Shown: positions 42,638 to 51,256 of the stretch, one piece after another | Layout of the letters: the number at the start of each line of letters is the position of its first letter | Numbering within the stretch: position 1 is the first letter of the stretch | From: DASQEH01 sp038237745 | Lineage (GTDB): Bacteria; Actinomycetota; Actinomycetes; Propionibacteriales; Nocardioidaceae | Assembly (NCBI GenBank): GCA_038237745.1 | Contig: JBBRYJ010000006.1 | Span: 62,001-126,000, forward strand | Reading direction: 5' to 3' | DNA length: 64,000 nucleotides | Program-made: the position numbers and the translations under genes | The notes under the pieces: model-generated | Seen by the model: only the letters and a program-made list of their open reading frames with translations | What the model was told of the DNA's origin: nothing | Databases searched by the model: none

Positions 42638-43890
42638 GCCCGACGTTCCAAGCCCTCAAAATTCGGAACTTCCGCCTCTACTCCCTCGGCGGGGTCGTGA
42701 GCAACACCGGCACCTGGATGCAGCGTGTCGCCCAGGACTGGCTCGTGCTCGAGCTCACCCACTCGGGGAGCGCCCTTGGGATCACGACCGGCCTGCAGTT
42801 CCTCCCGTTCCTCCTCGTGACGCCCTTCGCGGGGCTGCTGGCCGACCGGTACAGCAAGCGCCGCCTCCTCGTGCTGACTCAGCTGGGCCTCGCGGCCTCA
42901 GCCGGGCTCCTCGGGCTGTTCGCGGTGACAGGTACGGCGACCGTCTGGCACGTCTATGGTCTCGCCCTCCTCTTCGGGGTCGGAACGGCGTTCGACGCGC
43001 CTGCTCGGCAGTCCTTCGTGGTGGAGATGGTGGGCCGGGAACACCTTCCGAACGCCGTCGGGCTCAACTCCGCGTCCTTCAACCTCGGCCGGATCATCGG
43101 CCCCGCTCTCGCCGGCTTCCTGATCGCCAGCCTCGGGTCAGGTGTCGAGGCGACGGGCTGGGTCATCCTGCTCAACGCGGCGAGCTACCTCGCGGTCGTC
43201 GGGTCCCTGCGAGCCATGCACGCCTCGGAGCTCTCTCCTTCGGTGCCGCTCGAGCGCGCGAAGGGAGCTCTCCGAGGGGGAGTCCACTATGTGCTGGCCA
43301 AGCCCGACCTGGTCTTCGTCTTCGTAGTGGCCTTCGCCGCCGGCACCTTCGGGCTCAACTTCCAGATGACGACCGCCTTGATGGCGACCAGCGAGTTCCA
43401 CAAAGGGGCCGGTCAATACGGTCTGCTCGGGTCGTTCATGGCGATCGGGTCACTCACCGGAGCACTCCTCGCGGCTCGCCGCGGCCATCCCCGCCGCCTC
43501 GTGCTGGTGCTCGCCGCGGTGGGGTTCGGTCTGGCCGAGATCGTGGCGGGCCTGATGCCGACGTACTGGCTGTTCGCAGCCTGGCTGCCCGTCGTCGGGG
43601 TGTCGGCCCTGACGATGCTCAACTCGCTACAGACCGTCGTACAGCTCTCTGTCGATCCCGACATCCGCGGGAGGGTCATGGCGCTGTACATGATGATCCT
43701 GATGGGCGGCACGCCGCTCGGTGCTCCGGTCATCGGATGGGTCGGACAGACGTTCGGAGCACGTTGGACGCTCCTCGGGGGCGGCGTAGCGACACTGGCG
43801 GTGGTGTTGGGGGCGACGGTGTGGCTGATGCGGGCGGAGCACATCTCGCTGAGCGACGTGTCAGCGCGCACGGACCGGGTCGTCGTCTGA
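42634..43890 (+). CDS. MFS transporter (EntS-like, MFS_3)
   Basis: A 418-residue, 12-helix membrane protein. NFRLYSLGGVVSNTGTWMQRVAQDWLVLELT is the typical MFS_3 N terminus; LLADRYSKRRLLVLTQ is the conserved loop 2-3; DAPARQSFVVEMVG follows helix 4. The close relatives export siderophores or drugs; coupling to a MarR repressor suggests an induced efflux pump. ATG at 42634 overlaps the marR stop. Confidence 0.92.
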   Translation: MSPTFQALKIRNFRLYSLGGVVSNTGTWMQRVAQDWLVLELTHSGSALGITTGLQFLPFLLVTPFAGLLADRYSKRRLLVLTQLGLAASAGLLGLFAVTGTATVWHVYGLALLFGVGTAFDAPARQSFVVEMVGREHLPNAVGLNSASFNLGRIIGPALAGFLIASLGSGVEATGWVILLNAASYLAVVGSLRAMHASELSPSVPLERAKGALRGGVHYVLAKPDLVFVFVVAFAAGTFGLNFQMTTALMATSEFHKGAGQYGLLGSFMAIGSLTGALLAARRGHPRRLVLVLAAVGFGLAEIVAGLMPTYWLFAAWLPVVGVSALTMLNSLQTVVQLSVDPDIRGRVMALYMMILMGGTPLGAPVIGWVGQTFGARWTLLGGGVATLAVVLGATVWLMRAEHISLSDVSARTDRVVV

Positions 43891-43925
43891 TGGTCCACCT
43901 GGCCGAGCCGGGTAGCCTCCTGCGC

Positions 43926-44012
43926 ATGCACCCGCGGTACCGCCGACTTCTCGTCCCGGCTGTGCTGGGGCTGCTGCTGGTCATCGTCATCGCTGCGGCG
44001 CTGAGGCGCTGA
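43926..44012 (+). CDS. Possible 28-residue single-helix membrane peptide
   Basis: ATG at 43926 opens a frame for MHPRYRRLLVPAVLGLLLVI and eight more residues, a basic start plus one strong membrane helix and an ALRR end, ending one base before the methyltransferase start. The positive-inside pattern makes it credible as a micropeptide. An upstream in-frame ATG at 43890 would add 12 residues. No family known to me. Confidence 0.45.
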   Translation: MHPRYRRLLVPAVLGLLLVIVIAAALRR

Positions 44013-44013
44013 G

Positions 44014-45288
44014 ATGAACGGACCCGGGGGGGAGGCGCTCGGCGACGCGACGGCGACCTTCAGGGCGGCTCTGCTCGAGGACTCGGGCCTAGTGAGGGGA
44101 ACGCTGTCCGGCCGCCAGCGCAACATGGCGCCAAGCTTCCGCCGCGTCGAGATCCGCTATGTCGACCTCAAGGCGGGTCGCCGGCTCCAGGTGACGTCGT
44201 ACGACGACACCCGGGCCACTGCGCGCAACATCGAGCCGGGCGCGCCGGCCGCGGTCGAGATCGACTCCCTGCTGGCGGCGGGTTATGCCAACTGGCAGGT
44301 CGACACCGTGACGGAGACGCTGCAGGTACGAGTGTCCAAGAAGGGCAGACCGCTGATCCACCGCGCGGCGAAAGGGTCGGCGACCGCGCCTGACCTGAGC
44401 CACGACCGAACGAAACGTCGACGGCTCGACGAGAGCGACGAGCTGTTCGCGGCCCTCGGGATCGCCACTCCGGAGGGACGGATCAAGCCCACCCGGACGG
44501 CGAAGTACCGCCAGGTCCAGGACTTCCTCTCAGCGCTCGACCCGCTTGTCGGACACCTCGCCATGACCAGGGGAGAGACCGACGAGCCTCCGGTGCGCGT
44601 CGTCGACCTTGGCTGTGGCAACGCATACCTCACCTTCGCAGCCTTCCGCTACCTCGGCACCGTCAAGCGTCTCCCGGTGCACATGCTCGGCGTCGACATC
44701 TCGGCCAGCGCACGCTCCCACAACACAGAGGTCGCCCGTCGACTCGGTGTCGAGGCATCCATGGACTTCATCGGCGGTGCGATCGCAGACGTCGAGGTCG
44801 ATCCGCGCCCCGATCTGGTTCTCGCCCTGCACGCCTGCGACACCGCGACCGACGACGCCCTGGCTCGCGCCGTGAGGTGGCAGGCGCCAGTCATCTTGGC
44901 GGCCCCCTGCTGTCACCACGACATCCAGCGTCAGCTTGCCGGCGTCGAGGCTCCTGCGGCCTACCGTCTGGTCACCCGCCACGCCATCTTGAGGGAGCGC
45001 TTCGCCGACGTGCTCACCGACGCTCTGAGAGCCGCGATCTTGAGGATGGTGGGGTACCGCGTCGAGGTGGTGGAGTTCGTCGACTCCCAGCACACGCCGA
45101 GAAACGCCCTGATCAGGGGGGTGCGCACCGGGTCACGGCCGAGCGACGAGACCGTGGCAGCCTACCTCTCCCTCGTCCGCGACTGGGGTGTCCGGCCTGC
45201 TCTGGCACAGTTGCTTGTCGACGAGCATCCTGCGCTGACGGACGGCGGCTCGGCGTTATCGTCAGACACGGGCGATGCGGGTCGCTAG
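44014..45288 (+). CDS. Class I SAM-dependent methyltransferase (Methyltransf_32 type)
   Basis: A 424-residue protein. An N-terminal RNA-binding-like region (residues 1-110, RRVEIRYVDLKAGRRLQVTSYD) precedes the Rossmann methyltransferase: motif I VVDLGCGNAYLTFA at about residue 196, acidic ILGVDIS-like MLGVDISAS, and a distinctive APCCHHDIQRQLAG active-site stretch. The CCHHD element is shared with the METTL25-like/Methyltransf_32 family, for which RNA or protein substrates are suggested. It overlaps the next gene by 14 bp. Confidence 0.85.
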   Translation: MNGPGGEALGDATATFRAALLEDSGLVRGTLSGRQRNMAPSFRRVEIRYVDLKAGRRLQVTSYDDTRATARNIEPGAPAAVEIDSLLAAGYANWQVDTVTETLQVRVSKKGRPLIHRAAKGSATAPDLSHDRTKRRRLDESDELFAALGIATPEGRIKPTRTAKYRQVQDFLSALDPLVGHLAMTRGETDEPPVRVVDLGCGNAYLTFAAFRYLGTVKRLPVHMLGVDISASARSHNTEVARRLGVEASMDFIGGAIADVEVDPRPDLVLALHACDTATDDALARAVRWQAPVILAAPCCHHDIQRQLAGVEAPAAYRLVTRHAILRERFADVLTDALRAAILRMVGYRVEVVEFVDSQHTPRNALIRGVRTGSRPSDETVAAYLSLVRDWGVRPALAQLLVDEHPALTDGGSALSSDTGDAGR

Positions 45289-46327
45289 CGGGCTGGTCGT
45301 CGCCGCCCTGGCCGGTGTTCTCGGCGCGGTTGCGGGTCAGGCGGCGGCCGCGTCGTACGTTCCGCACCCGGTTGTCAAAGGCGACACAGGCAGGCGGCAC
45401 GTGATCTTCACCATCTCCTCCGGCCTGGTCACGGAGTCGAGCTCGCTCGCTGTCAGCACTACACACCCGAGTCTCGTCTACACGGCGAACGACTCCGGCG
45501 ACTCCGCGACCGTCTACGTGCTCGACGCGTCGACCGGAGACCTGGTCGGACAGACCACGCTCACGGGAGTCGCCGCCGTCGACGTCGAGGCGCTTGCTGT
45601 CGGCACGGATGGAAGCCTCCTCGTCGGTGACATCGGAGACAACCATGCGGAGCGCGGAACGGTCGCCGTCTATCGGATCGATCAGCCGGGGAGGGGTCAG
45701 ACGACGGCGACTCCCGATGCGGTGACCCTGGCGTACGCAGACGGCCCACGTGACGCGGAGTCCCTGCTTTACGACGCCCGGACCGGCCGCATGTTCGTGG
45801 TGAGCAAGCTGCTCGGAGGGGCGAAGCTGTACAGCACGCCGACCCATGTCTTCTCGCGCTCCAGAGCGACGTTGACGCCCCTGCATGCCGCACCGGCCCT
45901 CGCCACCGATGCCACGTTCCTCGACGGGTATCGCTACGCCGTGGTCCGCACGTACTTCAGTGCCGTCGTCTACCGTTACCCGTCCTGGCGGAAGGCTGAC
46001 AGCTTCGACCTCCCGCCGCAGCCGCAGGGTGAGTCGGTGGGCGCGCCGACGGGAGGCAAGTTCCTCTGGGTCGGCTCCGAAGGGGACGGCTCCAAGGTTC
46101 TGAGGGTCCGGGTGCCTGACCTGGTTAACCCCCGGCCCTCGGCGGCTACCGGCACATCGGCCGGTACGTCCACCCCGCCGACCGCGAGCACCGAGACTGC
46201 GACGTCCGAGCACCGGGAGCTGATGCAGTCGATCGCGTGGCGTGTGGTGGTCGTCGCGGGCTCGGCCCTCGTCCTGGTAGTCGGCCTTGGTCTCTGGCTC
46301 TACCGTCGGCATCGCCAACTGCTCTGA
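45275..46327 (+). CDS. Secreted beta-propeller protein with C-terminal membrane anchor
   Basis: A 350-residue protein with signal peptide (1-25, ends QAAAAS), a propeller of repeated blades (SLVYTANDSGDSATVYVLDASTG, SLLVGDIGDNHAERGTVAVYRI), a Thr/Ser/Pro linker (about 285-310) and a final helix plus basic tail (VVVVAGSALVLVVGLGLWLYRR). The GDIGDN motif is conserved in such extracellular propellers. It would sit outside the cell tethered to the membrane. No enzymatic motif. Confidence 0.8.
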   Translation: MRVASGLVVAALAGVLGAVAGQAAAASYVPHPVVKGDTGRRHVIFTISSGLVTESSSLAVSTTHPSLVYTANDSGDSATVYVLDASTGDLVGQTTLTGVAAVDVEALAVGTDGSLLVGDIGDNHAERGTVAVYRIDQPGRGQTTATPDAVTLAYADGPRDAESLLYDARTGRMFVVSKLLGGAKLYSTPTHVFSRSRATLTPLHAAPALATDATFLDGYRYAVVRTYFSAVVYRYPSWRKADSFDLPPQPQGESVGAPTGGKFLWVGSEGDGSKVLRVRVPDLVNPRPSAATGTSAGTSTPPTASTETATSEHRELMQSIAWRVVVVAGSALVLVVGLGLWLYRRHRQLL

Positions 46328-46335
46328 TCAACCCC

Positions 46336-46396
46336 TCGTCGAGCGGGCGGAGATCTCCCGTCGAGCGGGCGCATATGCTCTGTCGAGCGGGCGCGC
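46336..46396. repeat. Three-unit 22-bp-period repeat, locus 2
   Basis: GTCGAGCGGGCG occurs three times with TCGA at 46339, 46361 and 46383, exactly 22 bp apart; inter-core sequence is GAGATCTCCC, CATATGCTCT and CGCG. It fills the 69-bp gap between the anchored propeller and the following fragment, whose GTG start abuts the last unit. Same family as 7491-7611 (reverse-complement wording). Confidence 0.85.
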
Positions 46397-46882
46397 GTGC
46401 CGATCGCGCAGGCAGTCTCCGGGCCGCAGTCCGTCGACAGGTTCACGCCGCTTGCCGACGCCCTGGTGGCCCTCGAACCTTACGCCGATCTTGTGCAGCG
46501 ATGGGCGAAGGCAAACCCTGCGGCGCCCCGCTCGATCGGGCAGCTGCCGATCTCTGGGCATCGCGACACAGCGGTCGCGACCGAGCGCGCGCACGCCCAG
46601 TTCCGCTCATTCGGCGGCGGTTGGAAAGTGAACGCCGAGCTGCCGGAAACCGCGGGCTTCACCGGTGCGAGCCAGTTCGTTCGGCCGGAGGACGTCGCTG
46701 CGTCGATACCGTGCGGCCCCGAGGTCGAACCGATCCTCGACGCTGTCGGAGGTTTCATCGAGGCGGGTTTCACAGACGTGGCACTGGTGCAGGTCGGCGA
46801 CGAGGGGCAGCAGGAGTTCCTGGACTTCTCCGAGTCGACCCTGCTCCCCGCGCTGCGGGAGCGGCATGGCCGGTCCGCATGA
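46397..46882 (+). pseudogene. Luciferase-like (LLM, F420-dependent TIGR03557-type) oxidoreductase, C-terminal fragment
   Basis: A 161-residue open frame whose last 130 residues align by eye with the C-terminal half of TIGR03557-like F420 oxidoreductases: DLVQRWAKANP, a segment with GGGWKVNAELPETAGF, VRPEDVAASIPCGPEVEPIL, AGFTDVALVQVG, FLDFSESTLLPAL. The family is normally about 320 residues; the cofactor-binding N-terminal half of the barrel is missing. The start GTG at 46397 lies against the 22-bp repeat, so a deletion joined to the repeat is the simplest reading. It could also be a still-expressed relic. Confidence 0.6.
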
Positions 46883-46927
46883 GGCCTGGCGCCTGACGCC
46901 TGACGCGCGAGGACTGACGCCCGACGG

Positions 46928-48061
46928 TCAGGTGCGTCCGACGTGGTCGACGACCCAGTCGACGCAGGCGGTCAGCGCCTCGACGTCCGCCGGGTCGACG
47001 GCAGGGAACATGGCAACGCGGAGCTGATTGCGGCCGAGCTTGCGGTACGGCTCGACGTCGACGATCCCGTTGTCCCGCAGCACTGCGGCGACCTCGGCGG
47101 CGTCGACCATCTCGTCGAAGTCGATGGTGCCGACGACCAGGGAACGATCGGCAGGCTCCGTCACGAAAGGTGTCGCCACCTCCGAGGCTTCCGCCCAACC
47201 GTAGAGGATGTCGGACGACCGCGTGGCCCGGCCGACGGCAGCGGGAAGTCCACCGAGTCCGTTGAGCCAGTCGATCTGCTCGGCGAGCAGGAACAAAGTC
47301 GCGAGCGACGGAGTGTTGTATGTCTGGTTGAGCGCCGAGTTGTCGACTGCGGTCTGTAGGTCGAGAAATGCTGGAATCCAGCGCCCGCCGGCCCTGATCG
47401 AGGCGGTGCGCTCGAGGGCGGTGGGCGACATGATCGCCAGCCAGAGCCCACCGTCCGAGGCGAGACATTTCTGCGGAGCGAAGTAGTAGACGTCGGTCTC
47501 GGCGATGTCGACCGGGAGGCCGCCGGCTCCAGATGTGGCGTCGACGACGACCAGCGCGTCGCCGTCGGCCCCTTCGACCCTTCGCACCGGTGCCATCACG
47601 CCGGTCGAGGTCTCGTTGTGCGGCCAGGCGTAGACATCGACGCCGCGCTCGCCGTACGGGTCCGGCCGCGAGCCTGCCGGTGAGACAAGCGTCGTCGGGT
47701 CGTCGATGAACGGAGCCGACTTCGCGGCTGCCGCGAACTTCGCGGAGAACTCCCCGAAGGACAGGTGCTGGCTACGATCGCGGATGAGGCAGAACGTGGC
47801 GATGTCCCAGAACGCGGTCGCCCCGCCGTTGCCGAGGACGACTTCGTACCCTTCCGGGAGCGAGAACAGCGCGGTGATCCCCTCCCGCACCCTGCCGACG
47901 AGCTGCCGCACCGGGGGCTGGCGGTGGGAGGTGCCGAGCAAGTGCGCACCAGTCGAAGCCAGGGCATCGAGAGCCTCCACCCGGACCTTGCTGGGACCCG
48001 AACCGAACCGGCCGTCCGCGGGTCTGAGTTCCGCGGGGATGGTGGCGTACGAGTTGGTCAC
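46928..48061 (-). CDS. serC: Phosphoserine aminotransferase
   Basis: A 377-residue PLP enzyme making O-phosphoserine from 3-phosphohydroxypyruvate and glutamate. Mycobacterial-type SerC wording: FGSGPSKVR, LLGTSHRQPPV, VVLGNGGATAFWD, VVVDATSGAGGLPVD, the PLP lysine in FAPQKCLASDGG, NQTYNTPSLATLFLL and GRNQLRVAMFP. GTG at 48061 has GAGGAG upstream. The same enzyme family acts in B6 synthesis; the PLP gene pdxH is two genes away. Confidence 0.96.
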   Translation of the reverse strand: MTNSYATIPAELRPADGRFGSGPSKVRVEALDALASTGAHLLGTSHRQPPVRQLVGRVREGITALFSLPEGYEVVLGNGGATAFWDIATFCLIRDRSQHLSFGEFSAKFAAAAKSAPFIDDPTTLVSPAGSRPDPYGERGVDVYAWPHNETSTGVMAPVRRVEGADGDALVVVDATSGAGGLPVDIAETDVYYFAPQKCLASDGGLWLAIMSPTALERTASIRAGGRWIPAFLDLQTAVDNSALNQTYNTPSLATLFLLAEQIDWLNGLGGLPAAVGRATRSSDILYGWAEASEVATPFVTEPADRSLVVGTIDFDEMVDAAEVAAVLRDNGIVDVEPYRKLGRNQLRVAMFPAVDPADVEALTACVDWVVDHVGRT

Positions 48062-48267
48062 GAGGACTCCTCAGGGGTAGTACAGGCGCCCTGCGACATG
48101 AGCGACGGTCAGTCTCGCAGTCGGCGCTCCCTCACGTATGCGCCGTATCGCCACGCGGTCATGAGGATTCGGACGCCGACTTCTCCGCTGTGTTCGGCTC
48201 AGGCGACGCGAGCACCCCCCGCGAAGTTCTGGCTGTTTGTCGTGGGCGTGCCACTACTTGACGCCGG
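48062..48267. other. Gap upstream of serC
   Basis: 206 bp between the serC start and the citrate synthase stop. It should hold the serC promoter on the minus strand; I see no strong hairpin, repeat or convincing promoter boxes. Confidence 0.4.
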
Positions 48268-49371
48268 CTACTCGGCCCATGCCGACTGCCAGCCCTCGAT
48301 GGAGTCTGCGCCGCGAGGGGATGGTCCGGCGTAGTGCGCCGATGGGCGGATCAGCCGCCCGGTCTGCTTCTGCTCGAGGATGTGGGCGCTCCACCCGGCG
48401 GTCCGTGCGCAGGTGAACATGGAGGTGAACATGTGCGGCGGTACGCCGGCGAAATCCAGCACGATCGCGGCCCAGAACTCCACATTTGTCTCGAGCACCC
48501 GGTCGGGTCTGCGCTCGCGGAGCTCAGCGAGCGCTGCCTGCTCGAGCGCTCCGGCCACCTCGTACCGCGGTGCTCCCAGCTCCCGAGCAGTACGCCGCAG
48601 GACTCGGGCTCGCGGGTCCTCGGCCCGGTAGACCCGGTGGCCGAAACCCATCAGCCGCTCGCCCCGGTCCAGAAGCTCCTTGACGTACCCCGCCGCGTCG
48701 CCGCGACGCTCCACCTCCTCGATCATCCCCAGCACGCGTGACGGTGCGCCACCGTGTAGCGGTCCGCTCATGGCACCGACCGCGGCGGAAAGGCTCGCAG
48801 CAACGTCGGCGCCAGTCGAGGCGACGACCCGCGCTGTGAACGTCGAGGCGTTCATGCCGTGCTCGGCCGCGGATGTCCAGTAGGCGTCCACCGCTCTCAC
48901 GTGGTCGGGGTCCGGGTCACCTCGCCAGCGCCGCATGAAGCGCTCGGTGATCGTGCTCGACTGGTCGATCTCCCGCTGCGGCACCATCGGGAGTCCGACA
49001 CCTCGAGCGGCCTGGGCGACGTACGACAGCACCATGACAGCCGTGCGTCCAAGGTCGTCGCGGGCCTCGTCGTCGCTGATGTCGTACAGAGGGCGCATGC
49101 CCCAGGCGGGGGCGATCATGGCGATGGCGCTCTGCACGTCGACCCGGATGTCACCGGAGTGCACAGGGATGGGGTACGGCTCGGCAGCCGGCAGGCCAGG
49201 CTCGTACGCACCGTCGACGAGCAGACCCCAGACCCGGCTGAACGGTACCCGGCCGACGAGGTCCTCGATGTCGACACCTCGGTAGCGGAGCGCTGACCCC
49301 TCCTTGTCGGGCTCGGCGATTTGGGTCTCGAACGCGACAACGCCCTCGAGCCCGTGATGGATCTCCACCAT
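48268..49371 (-). CDS. citA: Citrate synthase 2 (actinobacterial CitA type)
   Basis: A 367-residue citrate synthase condensing acetyl-CoA and oxaloacetate. His residues are in MSGPLHGGAPSRV and MGFGHRVYRAEDPRA; CARTAGWSAHILEQ is the family C-terminal segment. The third catalytic position, the Asp of NVDF in ordinary citrate synthase, is Glu in TNVEFWAAIVLDFAG, which I recall as shared with the actinobacterial second citrate synthase. 2-Methylcitrate synthesis is an alternative. ATG at 49371. Confidence 0.92.
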   Translation of the reverse strand: MVEIHHGLEGVVAFETQIAEPDKEGSALRYRGVDIEDLVGRVPFSRVWGLLVDGAYEPGLPAAEPYPIPVHSGDIRVDVQSAIAMIAPAWGMRPLYDISDDEARDDLGRTAVMVLSYVAQAARGVGLPMVPQREIDQSSTITERFMRRWRGDPDPDHVRAVDAYWTSAAEHGMNASTFTARVVASTGADVAASLSAAVGAMSGPLHGGAPSRVLGMIEEVERRGDAAGYVKELLDRGERLMGFGHRVYRAEDPRARVLRRTARELGAPRYEVAGALEQAALAELRERRPDRVLETNVEFWAAIVLDFAGVPPHMFTSMFTCARTAGWSAHILEQKQTGRLIRPSAHYAGPSPRGADSIEGWQSAWAE

Positions 49372-49422
49372 GTACGACTCCTCACCTGCTCGACCATTGT
49401 GGACCTCAAGCCATGCTCGCTC

Positions 49423-50082
49423 TCAGGGGGCGAGCCGCTCCGAGTACCAGGTGTCGTCGTCGGCTCGGTCGAACACGATCCGGTCGTGCATCCGGCCCGG
49501 CCGGCCCTGCCAGAACTCGATCCGGTGGGGCCGCACCCGGTACCCACCCCACTGCGACGGCCGCGGGATGACGTCGATGCCCTCGAAGCGGTCGGACTGT
49601 CTTCGGTACCTCTCGTCGAGGTAGTCGCGGCCGGAGACGATCTCCGACTGTGGCGACGCCCACGCGCCCAGCTGCGAGCCACGCGGCCTGGACTCGAAGT
49701 AGGCGTCGGCCTCGATGTCGTCGACCTGCACCGCGAGACCTTCGATCCGCACCTGCCGTTCGAGCGGATGCCAGGGGAAGAGAAGTGCCGTCGCGTCGTT
49801 CGCACGCAGGTCACGTCCCTTGCGCGAGTCGAGGTTGGTGAAGAAGACGAACCCGCGCTCGTCGATCGTCTTCAACAACACCATGCGGGACGACGGGACA
49901 CCCCGCGAGTCGTTGGTCGAGACGACCATCGCGTTGGGCTCGTACAGTTCAGCCACCTGGGCGGCCCCAAGCCAGAGGGTGAAAGCAGCGATCGGGTCGG
50001 TGCCGAGGTCTGCTTCGGTGAGGCCATGGTCTGCGTACTCACGGCGCCACGATGCGATGTCTCGGACCTCGTCGAACGTCAT
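49423..50082 (-). CDS. pdxH: Pyridoxamine 5'-phosphate oxidase
   Basis: A 219-residue FMN enzyme oxidising PNP/PMP to pyridoxal phosphate. Hallmarks: EPNAMVVSTNDSRGVPSSRMVLLK, RGFVFFTNLDSRKGRDL, LLFPWHPLERQVRIEG, YFESRPRGSQLGAWAS, and the C-terminal PSQWGGYRVRPHRIEFWQGRPGRMHDR. ATG at 50082 is fixed by homology; the frame stays open further upstream but that part runs through the 22-bp repeat. It makes the cofactor for nearby SerC. Confidence 0.96.
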   Translation of the reverse strand: MTFDEVRDIASWRREYADHGLTEADLGTDPIAAFTLWLGAAQVAELYEPNAMVVSTNDSRGVPSSRMVLLKTIDERGFVFFTNLDSRKGRDLRANDATALLFPWHPLERQVRIEGLAVQVDDIEADAYFESRPRGSQLGAWASPQSEIVSGRDYLDERYRRQSDRFEGIDVIPRPSQWGGYRVRPHRIEFWQGRPGRMHDRIVFDRADDDTWYSERLAP

Positions 50083-50135
50083 AGCGGCGAATCTATCGAG
50101 GATGCGGCGCGGGGATCGACGGCGGTGCCTCTTCG

Positions 50136-50178
50136 CCCCCTTCGAGGGGACATTTCCCGCCCTCTCGCGGGTATGGCA
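50136..50178. repeat. Two-unit 22-bp-period repeat, locus 3
   Basis: CCCCCTTCGAGGGGACATTT is followed by CCCGCCCTCTCGCGGGTATG; the TCGA (50142) and TCGC (50164) centres are 22 bp apart. The GGGACAT linker is shared with locus 1. It lies 54-96 bp upstream of the pdxH start. Confidence 0.75.
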
Positions 50179-50467
50179 AGTCCGCGGGCTTGCGTGGCAT
50201 GGGCCACGGCTGGACGGACTGATCCAGCACCCGCGGACTCGGGTAGCCAACGTGGATTCGCTACGCGTCCGGTTGTGCGACTGCCTAGCGGCCAGCCACC
50301 TCACAAGTCCTATGGGAATGCATCTGTAGGACCACCTCCCTTCACGTGTGGCTACACCGTACGTCGACGCACCAGCGCAGACAAGAGGCTTTCGTCGCGA
50401 GCACACCCACCACCGACCGGGCACCGCCAATCGCGGGTCGGGGCCAAATCGGGGGTCGAGTCGGGGG
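50179..50467. other. Gap between pdxH leader and hotdog gene; G-rich end
   Basis: No gene is convincing here. The right end is G-rich on the plus strand with G-tracts at 50435-50437, 50440-50443, 50451-50455 and 50463-50467, a possible G-quadruplex just past the hotdog gene stop. The rest holds nothing I can name. Confidence 0.4.
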
Positions 50468-51244
50468 CTAAGCGGTGGTCGGTCGGGTGGGGTGCTGGGG
50501 TCGGTCGGGTGGGGTGGTGGGGGAGAAGGCAGCCGGGTCGACCGCGATCCAGGTGTGCTCGGCGCGCGCAAGACGGTTGCCCCTGGGGTCGTAGATCGCC
50601 GACGCCGTGAAGCTCTTGCGCCCCTGCGTCCCGACCAGTTCCCCGACCACGACATACGGCTGCCCGACGAGCGGGAGCCGGTCGTACGACGCCGTCATGC
50701 GGCCGAGCACGAGGGGACGGGCTTCGAGGTCGGACGTCCATCCGGCCGGACAGTCCAGCGCGCACCAGACGTACTCACCCGATACCTCCGGGCTTTCGGC
50801 ACGGGCCAGGGAGGGGTCGGGCGTCCACACACAGGCGGTGACGTCGCGTGCGTACCGCCCCGGTTCCAGCCGCATCCCATCGCCGCGTTCTCGCGCCGTG
50901 CCGCACACGAAGCAGGTAGGGAACGGATGGTGCCCGCGACCGCGGTATGACGCCTCGGCCGAGGCTGCCTGCTCGAGACCCACCGCTGGTGGCGGCTGCC
51001 GTGCGAAGTCGCCGTGCGCGGCCTCCGCTACCAGCGAGCCGTCATCGCGCAGCCGTACGACGCCCGCCCCGGGCTCGACCACCAGCGCGATGTCGAGCGG
51101 CGGCGGTCTCCGCAGCGTGACGGTGACCGGCTCGTGGCCGCCGACGCGCGGGGCCAGTAGTCCAGCCGTGTATCCGCCGTTCCCAGAGCCGGGAGGGCCG
51201 GCGAACCGGGCAGCGACAACCAGATGCGGAGTCGAGGAGGCCAT
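50468..51244 (-). CDS. Hotdog-fold thioesterase-like protein
   Basis: A 258-residue protein with hotdog-like character: GPPGSGNGGYTAGLLA at the N terminus, a FPTCFVCGTARERGDGMRL block near residue 110 (possible metal or structural Cys pair C-x2-C), and GEYVWCALDCPAGW with YVVVGELVGTQGRKSFTASAIYDPRGNRLARAEHTW, in part, at the end. It resembles uncharacterised actinobacterial hotdog/acyl-CoA thioesterase-like proteins; activity is unproven. The last 15 residues are Pro/Thr-rich and coded by a 22-bp tandem duplication (50477-50516). Confidence 0.65.
   Translation of the reverse strand: MASSTPHLVVAARFAGPPGSGNGGYTAGLLAPRVGGHEPVTVTLRRPPPLDIALVVEPGAGVVRLRDDGSLVAEAAHGDFARQPPPAVGLEQAASAEASYRGRGHHPFPTCFVCGTARERGDGMRLEPGRYARDVTACVWTPDPSLARAESPEVSGEYVWCALDCPAGWTSDLEARPLVLGRMTASYDRLPLVGQPYVVVGELVGTQGRKSFTASAIYDPRGNRLARAEHTWIAVDPAAFSPTTPPDRPQHPTRPTTA
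50477..50516. repeat. 22-bp tandem duplication in the 3' end of the hotdog gene
   Basis: GGTCGGTCGGGTGGGGTG occurs at 50477-50494 and 50499-50516 (period 22). Because 22 is not a multiple of three, the two copies are read in different frames, giving the irregular Pro/Thr tail. It differs in sequence from the TCGA repeat though the period is equal. Confidence 0.7.
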
Positions 51245-51256
51245 GGCGGTGCGGGA

